Assembly (NCBI GenBank): GCA_025808415.1
Contig: CP075525.1
Span: forward strand, 2,155,501-2,219,500
Direction of reading: 5' to 3'
DNA: 64,000 bases
DNA from: Cyclobacteriaceae bacterium
GTDB taxonomy: Bacteria; Bacteroidota; Bacteroidia; Cytophagales; Cyclobacteriaceae
In this document: piece after piece, positions 1-9,000 of the stretch
Layout of the letters: the number at the start of each line of letters is the position of its first letter
Numbering within the stretch: the first letter of the stretch is position 1
Notes under the pieces: generated by a model
What the model was told of the DNA's origin: nothing
The model's input: the letters and a program-made list of their open reading frames with translations, nothing else
The model's database searches: none
Translations under genes and position numbers: made by a program

Positions 1-298
1 CGAATGTATCCAGTACAGGAATTTTTACTCCTGCTATAGCCTTTTTTTTATAAATAGCCGATTTTATTGAAACCAGCCCTTCTTCAAATTCAACCCATAA
101 GCGCGCAAGGTTTTTCACTTCTTCCTTCCTGAAGCTTAGTTTTTCTTCATACTCAACCGCGATTTTTTTTAGTCGCTTAATCTCCATCCGCAAAGCCGAT
201 TCTTTGCTTTTCAAAGTAGGCAAAGCTTTCTCCCTGATTTTGAGCTGTTCACCCAACTCGTAAAGTGCACTCTTGTTGTATTTAAAACTCAGGGCCAT
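1..298 (-). CDS. V-type ATPase subunit D (partial, N-terminus)
   Basis: This is the N-terminal part of the central-stalk subunit D of a V-type (A/V-like) ATPase, which links rotation of the membrane ring to the A3B3 head. About 99 residues are visible, starting MALSFKYNKSALYELGEQLK. The stretch is helical and lysine-rich, as expected for the long coiled coil of this subunit. The ATG lies at 296-298, one base beyond the stop of subunit B, so the genes are co-transcribed. The C-terminus runs off the left edge of the window. The call rests on sequence character together with position directly after A and B in the operon. Confidence 0.88.
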   Translation of the reverse strand, partial: MALSFKYNKSALYELGEQLKIREKALPTLKSKESALRMEIKRLKKIAVEYEEKLSFRKEEVKNLARLWVEFEEGLVSIKSAIYKKKAIAGVKIPVLDTF

Positions 299-299
299 A

Positions 300-1625
300 T
301 TAAATTTTAGTTGGCCAATAACGTTCGGTAAGCTCTTGTTTAATGGCTACTTCTTCTTGCGAAAAATATGTACTGAAGAGTTCCCAACTAATGTCCAGCA
401 TTTTTTCAATGTCGATGTTCACATCAATGGCCAACAGTTTTTTACTGTATTCTCTGGCATAATTCAAACAACGTTTATCGTAATCACTCAGGTCAAAACC
501 ATTTTCAAGTTTGGTGCGTGCGTTTGCGGCATCGGAGTACAGGCGAACGGCAGCATTCATTACCTGTGGATGGTCTTCGCGGGTTTTCTTACCGATAACA
601 AGTTGCTTAAGCCGGGAAAGGCTCCTGAACGGATCGACAATAGTTTTTCCGATTTCTGAGTCCCTGCGTAAAAACAATTGCCCCTCAGTGATATAACCGG
701 TATTGTCCGGTATGGCATGGGTAATGTCTCCACCGGAAAGGGTTGTAACGGCAATGATGGTAATTGAGCCACCCTGCGGAAACTGCACGGCCTTTTCGTA
801 GAGCCGTGCCAGGTCACTGTAAAGCGAAGCTGGCATATTGTCTTTTGATGAAATCTGGTCCATGTTGTTGCTTACAATACTGAGGGCATCGCAATACAAC
901 GTGAGGTCGGTAAGGAGGACCAATACTTTTTCGTTCCGGTCAACGGCAAAATATTCCGCGGCAGTTAAAGCCATATCGGGTATCAGCAGCCGTTCAATGC
1001 TGGGATCTTCTGTAGTGTTAATAAAGGAAACAATACGGTCCAGTGCCCCGGCATTTTCGAACACATTTTTGTAAAAGAGATAATCATCGTGCGTAAGGCC
1101 AATGCCACCCAATACAATTCGATCGGCCTTCGCGCGTAAGGCTACATCGGCCATTACCTGATTGTAAGGTTGTTCAGGATCGGCAAAGAAGGGTATCTTC
1201 TGTCCCGTTACAATGGTATTGTTCAGGTCGATACCGGCAATGCCGGTGCGGATTAGCTCAGAAGGTCTTTTTCTGCGTGTGGGGTTTACAGTGGGGCCAC
1301 CCAGTGGTCGGTTTTCTCCTTCCACTTCCGGCCCATCATCAATCGGCTTACCGTATGCGTTGAAGAACCTCCCGGCCAATTCGGTTGAAACTTTTAATTG
1401 GGGCGGGCTTCCGGTAAACATTACTTCGGCATTGGTGGGTATGCCATCGGTGCCGGAGAAAACCTGGAGGGTAACCTTATCGCCAATAATCTTAACTACC
1501 TGCGCAAGCCTTCCGTGTACAACCGCCATTTCATCATAACCGGCCATGTTGCTGTGAAGCTCGCAGGTGGCTTTGTTGATGCGGGATACTTTATAGAATA
1601 TCTTTTGAAAGGCTTTCGATTCCAT
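300..1625 (-). CDS. atpB: V-type ATP synthase/ATPase subunit B
   Basis: Non-catalytic B subunit of the V1 head, 441 residues, near the usual family length of 430-470. It has the beta-barrel start, the proline-rich GPTVNPTRRKRPSELIRTGI segment where subunit B contacts nucleotide, and IPFFADPEQPYNQ. As expected for a B subunit it has no P-loop GxxxxGKT. The start ATG (1623-1625) overlaps the TGA of subunit A (1625-1627) by one base, which suggests translational coupling. The catalytic sites form between this subunit and A. The gene order E, DUF2764, A, B, D is the one common in Bacteroidetes V-ATPase operons. Confidence 0.95.
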   Translation of the reverse strand: MESKAFQKIFYKVSRINKATCELHSNMAGYDEMAVVHGRLAQVVKIIGDKVTLQVFSGTDGIPTNAEVMFTGSPPQLKVSTELAGRFFNAYGKPIDDGPEVEGENRPLGGPTVNPTRRKRPSELIRTGIAGIDLNNTIVTGQKIPFFADPEQPYNQVMADVALRAKADRIVLGGIGLTHDDYLFYKNVFENAGALDRIVSFINTTEDPSIERLLIPDMALTAAEYFAVDRNEKVLVLLTDLTLYCDALSIVSNNMDQISSKDNMPASLYSDLARLYEKAVQFPQGGSITIIAVTTLSGGDITHAIPDNTGYITEGQLFLRRDSEIGKTIVDPFRSLSRLKQLVIGKKTREDHPQVMNAAVRLYSDAANARTKLENGFDLSDYDKRCLNYAREYSKKLLAIDVNIDIEKMLDISWELFSTYFSQEEVAIKQELTERYWPTKI

Positions 1626-3394
1626 CAGGAAATTCTTTTTTCATTAATTAATTTCTTGAACGACTTTAGTTTGGTATTAAATTCTTCACTTTCAAATTCG
1701 CTATAGTTCAATTGTTTGAGTATGTTGATGATCCGTTTGAAGTAAGCGGATACTTCTTCAAAGGTGTTGAATTTGAAATCCATACTGTTGATCTGTAATA
1801 CCAGCTCCAGCATGTAGCGTTGCCGGGGCAGGGGTGTCATGGCATCGATGGCATCAAACGCATCTTGCTGAAGGATGATGAAGTCGATGATTTCCGCTTT
1901 CCAGAATTGCACATGGTAATCTAACGGCACGCCATCATCGCCTAAAATGTTTATCTGGTCGCGTACCTCGCGGCCGCGCAGTAAAATATCTTTTGCCTTG
2001 GTTACTTGTTGTGTCCATCGTGTAGAGATGTGCTCGTGTAAATAGCTCTGCATCTCCGGGTACTCCAGGTATTTGGAGTAACTCTCTGTGGGGTCAACTG
2101 CAGGATAGCGCTTTTGGTCGGCACGCTTTTGCGATAAGGCATAGAAACATCGGGCAGCTTTTTTTGTGGCTTCCGTTACCGGCTCCTTCAGGTTACCACC
2201 ACTGGGCGATACAGTTCCCAGGAAAGTTATGGAGCCGGATTCGCCATTATTTAACGAAACATACCCTGCCCGAGCGTAGAAGTTGGCGATGACGGCAGTA
2301 AGGTCCATTGGAAAAGCATCCGGGCCGGGCAGTTCCTCCAGCCGGTTGCTCATCTCCCTCAACGCCTGTGCCCAGCGTGAAGTGGAGTCGGCTAATATCA
2401 AAACTTTTAAACCCATGTTCCGATAGTACTCCGCTATAGTCATGGCGGTGTACACAGAAGTCTCGCGTGCTGCCACCGGCATGTTGGATGTGTTGGCGAT
2501 AATAATGGTGCGTTCCATGAGTTTACGCCCCGTATGCGGATCGTCCAGTTCGGGAAATTCGGTAAACACATCAACGATTTCGTTGGCGCGTTCGCCACAC
2601 GCTGCATAAATAATTACATCGGCTGTAGCTTGCTTTGCAATAGCGTGCTGCAACACCGTTTTACCGGTACCAAAGGGCCCGGGTATAAATCCTGTTCCGC
2701 CCTCGGCCAGTGGAATAAGCGTGTCGATCACGCGCACTCCGGTTTCCAACAAGGCAAATGGCCTAACTTTTTCAGCATACGATCTTATCGGTCGCTTGAT
2801 GGGCCATCGCTGTGCCATGGTAACTTCGATTTTTTTATTGGCACTGTTGACCAATACAGCAACAACATCGGTAACGGAATATTCCCCTTCAGGCACAATA
2901 GACTTGACAGTATATTGCCCGTCCACTTTAAAGGGTACCATAATGCGGTGGGTAACGGCATTTTCATTTACTTCACCTAGCCAGTCCGATGCTTGCACAC
3001 GATCACCTGCTTTCGCCAAGGGTTTAAAAAACCATTGTATGTTACTGTTAAGTGCTGCACTGTATTGCCCGCGTTGTATAAACAATGATTCGAATTGGTC
3101 AAGATCATTTTGGAGGCCGTCATAGATTTTTGACAACATGCCGGGGCCGAGCGTTATCTCCAGCATTTCACCGGTAAACTCAACCAGGTTACCCACTTTC
3201 AGGCCCCGGGTGCTTTCAAAACACTGAACGAAAATATCGCCATGGATAATTTTGATCACTTCGCCCAGCAATCGCTCTTCGCCTACGGTTATAAAGCATA
3301 TTTCATTTTGTGCAACCGGTTCATGGCTTGCAACAATTACCAGGTTGGCAATAATGCCCGTTACTTTTCCTGCTTTATGTTTTACATCGTTCAT
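1625..3394 (-). CDS. atpA: V-type ATP synthase/ATPase catalytic subunit A
   Basis: Catalytic A subunit, 589 residues, matching the family length. The P-loop GPFGTGKTVLQ is visible, followed by YAACGERANEIVDVF and the catalytic region ADSTSRWAQALREMSNRLEE. The N-terminal beta barrel and the 'non-homologous' insertion typical of A subunits precede the P-loop. In Bacteroidetes these enzymes may pump sodium or protons in either direction; the ion cannot be told here because the membrane subunits I and K lie outside the window. It is separated from the upstream DUF2764 gene by 3 bases and is translationally coupled to subunit B. Confidence 0.96.
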   Translation of the reverse strand: MNDVKHKAGKVTGIIANLVIVASHEPVAQNEICFITVGEERLLGEVIKIIHGDIFVQCFESTRGLKVGNLVEFTGEMLEITLGPGMLSKIYDGLQNDLDQFESLFIQRGQYSAALNSNIQWFFKPLAKAGDRVQASDWLGEVNENAVTHRIMVPFKVDGQYTVKSIVPEGEYSVTDVVAVLVNSANKKIEVTMAQRWPIKRPIRSYAEKVRPFALLETGVRVIDTLIPLAEGGTGFIPGPFGTGKTVLQHAIAKQATADVIIYAACGERANEIVDVFTEFPELDDPHTGRKLMERTIIIANTSNMPVAARETSVYTAMTIAEYYRNMGLKVLILADSTSRWAQALREMSNRLEELPGPDAFPMDLTAVIANFYARAGYVSLNNGESGSITFLGTVSPSGGNLKEPVTEATKKAARCFYALSQKRADQKRYPAVDPTESYSKYLEYPEMQSYLHEHISTRWTQQVTKAKDILLRGREVRDQINILGDDGVPLDYHVQFWKAEIIDFIILQQDAFDAIDAMTPLPRQRYMLELVLQINSMDFKFNTFEEVSAYFKRIINILKQLNYSEFESEEFNTKLKSFKKLINEKRIS

Positions 3395-3397
3395 GCA

Positions 3398-4213
3398 TTA
3401 AAAATTTTCAGGAACCCGGTAATTTTTGGTTACGGAATCCAGTAAGGCACCGAGCCGTTGCTGCCCGCTTAGTTCGGTGTCTGTAAAGTTGCGGTTAATC
3501 AATTGCAGTTTGATGGCATAAGCCAGCAGTCGCTCAATACCAAACGTTGTTGACGATATTTCACCCAGGTAGTGCCAGCGCATTTCATTGATGATCGATT
3601 CGCGCAAGGCAATGTCGGGGTTGTCGTAATGCCGAAGTACTTCCCTGAATTGAAAATCCCAGGCGTGTAAATCGATGGCGTCCGGTTTAACACTGCGCAG
3701 GTATTGGGCTTCATAATGATTGCCTAGAACTTCTTCTTCAGGATTTAATCCGAATTTATGGCAGTTCAACCAAATGAGCAGGTTCTTCAAATTCTGATCG
3801 AAGTATAACCACTTTTTTAAGAAAGCGTTAGGAACATGTTGTGACCAGCCGATGAAATAGGTGGTGGCCAGGTTGATTAATTTTTTTGCACTGGCGCGTT
3901 CCCAAAGTTTTCGGGTATCAGCTATAAAGTTTTGGAGAAATTCAGGTAGCCCATCCGGCATTTTTAATATGTTGGTTAAATCTTCTTGTGAAAAATTGCC
4001 GAAGGGATGCCAACGGGTATTGGTCTCTTTTATCAGTTTTACCAAATTTTCAATGTCGTATAGATAGAATAGCACACTGAACAATTCCTTATCGTGCGGT
4101 GTCAGTTCATCCCAAATGAATTCACGGAAGCGCAGTAAATCGTACACCGGATTTTTATCGGTTAGGTTAAGCTCGGGAAGCGAGGTGATGAGATAGTAAT
4201 ACCCCTGGCGCAT
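3398..4213 (-). CDS. DUF2764 family protein of the V-ATPase operon
   Basis: A 271-residue DUF2764 protein starting MRQGYYYLITSLPELNLTD. The family is found in V-ATPase operons of Bacteroidetes and related groups, at the place where other bacteria encode subunit C (the socket between stator and membrane ring). It is mostly helical with repeated short acidic and aromatic helices, like subunit C. Its gene sits between E and A with gaps of 2 and 3 bases, so it is certainly part of the operon. A role as a divergent subunit C is an inference from position and helical character; no direct motif proves it. Confidence 0.85.
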   Translation of the reverse strand: MRQGYYYLITSLPELNLTDKNPVYDLLRFREFIWDELTPHDKELFSVLFYLYDIENLVKLIKETNTRWHPFGNFSQEDLTNILKMPDGLPEFLQNFIADTRKLWERASAKKLINLATTYFIGWSQHVPNAFLKKWLYFDQNLKNLLIWLNCHKFGLNPEEEVLGNHYEAQYLRSVKPDAIDLHAWDFQFREVLRHYDNPDIALRESIINEMRWHYLGEISSTTFGIERLLAYAIKLQLINRNFTDTELSGQQRLGALLDSVTKNYRVPENF

Positions 4214-4215
4214 GA

Positions 4216-4836
4216 TCAGTCTTCTTTTCCGAACAATAATTTGTAAATGCGCGGCCGGGCGAACGAACTAAAGTAATGTTCAAAATCTTCATCAGTGAAG
4301 TTTACCTTAAAGCCCTGGTCAACGGCATCCACCTGGAAGCCATGCTTGATGGCTCCGTTAAATTCTATACTAATGCCTGTTTTCAATAAAGTGGCTGCGC
4401 GCTCCTCAAGGTATTGCCGATATTGCTGGTATTCATTTTCCGGTAACAGTATCCGCAGGCGCTCTTCACGGCCAACGTGTGTGAGCCAATAATCCATTAG
4501 TTTGCTAACCAGGGTTTGCATAAATGCGGTGTCTTGCACGGCCGTGGTTACAGTGTCGTGCGTTAATTTGTAGATGATGACATTGGTAATTTGTTGTTTG
4601 AGGTTAACCAACGCATTGCGTGCGGAGAGTTTCATTTCCGTTTCTGCCTTCAGTTTCATTTCCGTGGCTTTGCGTTCTGCATTGTCAATGATTTGTTTTG
4701 CTTTGGCTTCAGCATGGTCCACCAGGTCGCAGGCTTTTTGGGTAGCGTCATCGATGATTTCTTTCGCCTGTGCTTCTGCTTTTTCGATGCCTTCCCGGTA
4801 AATTTTTTCAGTCAGTTGCTGGATGCTCTCGTTCAT
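4216..4836 (-). CDS. V-type ATPase subunit E (peripheral stalk)
   Basis: A 206-residue peripheral-stalk subunit E. The first 90 residues are a long alanine-, lysine- and glutamate-rich coiled coil (EKAEAQAKEIIDDATQKA and repeats), followed by a globular C-terminal domain with the REERLRILLPENEY region; this is the normal E architecture. It is the first visible gene of the operon. The roughly 200 bases between it and the divergent monooxygenase gene must hold both promoters; I see no strong repeat or operator there. Confidence 0.85.
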   Translation of the reverse strand: MNESIQQLTEKIYREGIEKAEAQAKEIIDDATQKACDLVDHAEAKAKQIIDNAERKATEMKLKAETEMKLSARNALVNLKQQITNVIIYKLTHDTVTTAVQDTAFMQTLVSKLMDYWLTHVGREERLRILLPENEYQQYRQYLEERAATLLKTGISIEFNGAIKHGFQVDAVDQGFKVNFTDEDFEHYFSSFARPRIYKLLFGKED

Positions 4837-5045
4837 GGCAGGCTGTTTTTTAAATGCTTATAAAGATAGTTCGATTGCCTTAAAGTGCCTTGTTAAATCG
4901 TTCATGACAAACCATTTTTTAATCATGAAAGGGCATGACGAAAGTCATTGAAAATGAAATTTTGATGACGGGATGATTCGCGTAACAATTTCTTAACAAG
5001 ATTGGGTATTTTAGGTTAGCTTGGTAGTTTAAACCCGTAGTGCGA

Positions 5046-5999
5046 ATGAACATCTTGACGCTGGATAAAATGCTGGGCATTGATTACCCGATTATTGTGG
5101 CGCCCATGTTTTTGATTTCCAATACCAGAATGGTGAAAGCAGCATTGGACAGTGGCGTTACAGCGGCATTCCCCGCCCTCAATTACCGAACCGATAAAGA
5201 ATTGCGGGAGGCAATTGCTGAGATAAAGGCTTATACCGATAAACCGTTTGGTGTTAACCTTATCGTCAATAAATCGAACTACAAGTTTAAGACACAGTTA
5301 AAAACCGTGGCTGAATTGAAACCGGCTTTTGTAATTACTTCATTAGGCAATCCAAAGGAAACCATTGCGGTGTGTAAGCCATTGGGCATAAAAGTTTTTT
5401 GCGATGTAATTGATTTAGAGTATGCCCGAAAGGTTGAATCGCTTGGGGCGGATATGGTTATTGCCATCAATAACAGGGCAGGGGGGCACACCGGAAAAAT
5501 TGCCCCTCAAGAACTTATTGATTTACTGAAGGCAAATATTTCGATACCGATTATTGCTGCCGGTGGAATTGCCACTGCACAACATGTGCAAGAGGCATTG
5601 GCTATGGGTGCTGCCGGGGTATCGGTAGGCACAATTTTTATCGCCTCGGAGGAGGCCGATGTTACACCGGAATATAAGCAAGCTTTGGTTGACTATGGTG
5701 AGAAAGACATCGTGCAGACCACCAAGCTTTCCGGATCGGCATTAACGGTTATCAATACTCCTTATGTTCAGCAGATAGGAACAAAAGCAACATGGTTTGA
5801 ACGCATTATGCTTAAGAATAAATGGTTGAAAAAGTATGTTAAGATGTTCGTTGCCCTAAGGGGAATTAAAGCTATTGAAAATGCCGCTTCAAAAGCTACT
5901 TACAAAACCATTTGGTGTGCCGGGCCTTCAATTGAGTATGTGCATGCCATAAGGCCTATGCGCGATATTGTACGGGATTTGACCCTGCAAAACGAATAA
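5046..5999 (+). CDS. Nitronate monooxygenase-like FMN flavoprotein
   Basis: A TIM-barrel flavoprotein of the 2-nitropropane dioxygenase/nitronate monooxygenase family (318 residues), which oxidises alkyl nitronates or, in some members, acts as an enoyl reductase. Family signs are the start DYPIIVAPMFLISNTRMVKA, the NRAGGHTGKI loop around residue 145, and the phosphate-binding AAGGIATAQHVQEALAMG with GAAGVSVGTIF. An in-frame GTG lies at 5040, but the ATG at 5046 gives the usual N-terminus. The substrate cannot be told. It is a single gene, divergent from the V-ATPase operon. Confidence 0.88.
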   Translation: MNILTLDKMLGIDYPIIVAPMFLISNTRMVKAALDSGVTAAFPALNYRTDKELREAIAEIKAYTDKPFGVNLIVNKSNYKFKTQLKTVAELKPAFVITSLGNPKETIAVCKPLGIKVFCDVIDLEYARKVESLGADMVIAINNRAGGHTGKIAPQELIDLLKANISIPIIAAGGIATAQHVQEALAMGAAGVSVGTIFIASEEADVTPEYKQALVDYGEKDIVQTTKLSGSALTVINTPYVQQIGTKATWFERIMLKNKWLKKYVKMFVALRGIKAIENAASKATYKTIWCAGPSIEYVHAIRPMRDIVRDLTLQNE

Positions 6000-6083
6000 T
6001 ACCTCACAAGACATTATTAATCAGCATTTTCCGATTACCTTTGGGGGTTTTTATTGATTAAAACGCGCAAATAGAGAGTGAGT

Positions 6084-9000
6084 ATGGCTTTACAATCAAC
6101 ATCCAGGATTATTTTTAAGGTAATTTTTCTTGCGGCCTTTTTTTCAGGCTTTTTTTTCTTCGAGGTAACTGCCCAAACCACCTACTATGCGCGGCCGGGC
6201 GGAAATGGAAACTGGAATAACCCGGATACCTGGACAACGGTTAATTGTGCTTCGACCATTGCTGCAACTACAGTGCCCGGGCCAAATGACCATGTTATTA
6301 TATGTGCCGGCCGCACGGTAACCTATAACTCAGCTAATACCACAATCTCCAACCTCACCATCGAACTTACCGGAGTTTTAACAATAAGCGGAGGGAATAA
6401 CATTACCTTAAACTCTTTGGTATTGGATGGCACCGTAAACGGTACCGGGGGTGGAGATCTTCGAATTGGAAGAACAGCCGGGCAAACCCTGAGTGGTATT
6501 GGGTCATTTAGCGTGGCCAACACTAATGCTCACCTGAGAATTCAGAATAACGTCACTATACTCGTTGGGACAGATCTTAAATTCAATAGTACCGGACAAT
6601 TTAACTTGAACAGACGAACTGCAACAAACAATGGCAGAATTTCCATTCTGAGTTCGTCTAATTTTATTAGGGGTACATTTATCAATAATTCATCCACGGC
6701 TTATTTGTTGTATACACCTCCGGCAAATTGGCCTAATAATGTTGTCCTAACAGCAACCGCCACAGGTAATACCGTTGAGTTTGGTTCCGCAACCGGTGGC
6801 CCATGGAATATGAACACGCAAAGCAGCTACCACCATTTGATCATTAGTGGGGCTGCAGTGAAAAGAATTAATGCGGCTACAACAACTATCCGTGGTAACC
6901 TTACCATTAGCAATGGCTCTACCTTTAATACCAACACAGGTGCACGAACCATTAATATTGCCGGCAACTGGAATAATAACCTGGGCGGATCATTTGTAGA
7001 AAACACCAGTACCGTTGTTTTCAATGGCAGTACCAACAATCAAACCTTAAACCCGCCTGCTGGGGCCCTGGGAGAAACCTTTTATGATCTGACAATCAAT
7101 AACACGTTTGCGGGTGGTTCTGTTACCGCAACCGGAAATGTTACCATTACCAACACCCGCAACTTGCGGATGACTTCCGGAATTTTTGATGTTGGTGCAA
7201 ATACGTTGAGCCAGGCCTCGGGCAGTGCCAATCTTATTGCCACTGGTGGTGACCTTCGCCTTGCCAAGTTATCAACAATATTGCCTGAGTTCACTGGCAC
7301 GTATAACATTACCGGTGGCACCATAACCTTTAACGGCTCAGCAGCGCAAACTATCCGAAGTTTAAATACAGTTCCTAACAATTACCATAACATAGTCTTG
7401 GCTGGGCCAGGCATAAAAACCTTAGCGGGTAACATTACTGTTCGCGCCAACTGGACCAATACAGGCTCAACCCTGGCTGGCAATTTTACGGTAACATTTG
7501 CAGGCGCGGGTACTCAAACCATAACCAATACTGCCGGAGAATCATTTTATAGTGTTACAGTAAATACAACGGGACCTTTAACAATTGAGGGTAGCAGCAG
7601 CGTGACCATTACCAACACCCTTACCATGACAACCGGAAATATCAATTTAAACGGCCGAACGCTTACGCTGGGCAATGGCGCTGCTTCCTTTCTAACACGT
7701 ACCAGTGGAACTGCTTATGGTGGCGTGTTCAGGCGATATTGGCCGGTAGGAACAATTGACTTAGCCGGACCTAGCCGCTATGGATTATTTCCGGTAGGTA
7801 CGGATATCTATTACCGGCCTGTTGAGATTGTGGCTACCACCAATCCAACAACTGCGGGTTATGTTTCAGTGCAGCACATTGACGCCACCACCGCCACGGA
7901 TGTAGCCTATACCGACAATGAAGGCGATGCTATCCAACGTATTACCGATATGCGCTCAGTTATTTCAACGACTACGCTTGCAGGGGGAATCTATAGTTTG
8001 AATGTTACCATGAGTGCGCTTTCTGCATCAGGAGCAACAACCGACCTGAAACTAGAAACATTAGCCGGACCTCCATATGGGGTTGGAACATCATTGGCCA
8101 CTGGCGGAACAACCACCAGCCCGATAGGGAGAAGGACATTATTAACGGTAGCGAACCTGAATAACACGTTTGTAATAGGTACCAGAAATAAGAGCACAAC
8201 ACCGTTAGTGGCTACTTATTACTCCCGTTTAAGTGGAAGATGGACGATAGTTGCAGATCAAACATGGTCACTCACAGATGGTGGTGATCCTTGTGGCTGT
8301 ACACCTATTGCTTCTTCGATAGTGTATATTAATCCTGGCCATACGGTAACAGTAGATGGATCTGCCACCGCAGACTTCATAAACATACTTAATGGCGCTA
8401 CCCTAAACGGAACGGCAAACCTCACTGTTAACTATGACCTTACCACATTTGGGACTGGCCGTATTGCCCCAACCTCAGGCACCTGGAGCATAACCAGAAA
8501 TTTGACTGTAGCCGGAACGAGCGCCTCATCTTCAGCGGCACCATTAACCATTGGTGGTAACCTAACCATCAATGCGGCCAATACATTAACGATGAGTAAT
8601 ACGATTTCCCTGGCTGGAAACCTAACCGTGCATGGCACGTTGGCTATGGGTACCAATGGGCTTACACTTAATGGGTCAGGTACCACAATTAGTGGAAACC
8701 TTGGAGCCTCCACGATAACCGGATCAGGAACGATTACCATAACAAATAACAAAACAATCACAACTGGCTCGAACTTAACGGTAGGGCCAGTTATCAATAT
8801 CAACCCTGCTACACTGGTTACTAATCAGGGTACAATTACCCATTTGAATAACCTGACAGGCGTTAATAGCGCGAGCTCGGTATGGGGTAATGCTGCCAAC
8901 GCTGTATTAAATACTACGGGTGATGTTTTGACAACCGGTACGTTGCTGGCATCCTCTTCGCCCAACACCGTTAACTACAATGGTAGCGGTGCGCAGATTG

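Noticed and set aside
8432..8803. Minus-strand open frames inside the giant T9SS gene (several between 6323 and 10393)
   Set aside because: Shadows of a Thr/Asn/Gly-rich repetitive gene; they carry Val/Pro-rich translations expected from its antisense.
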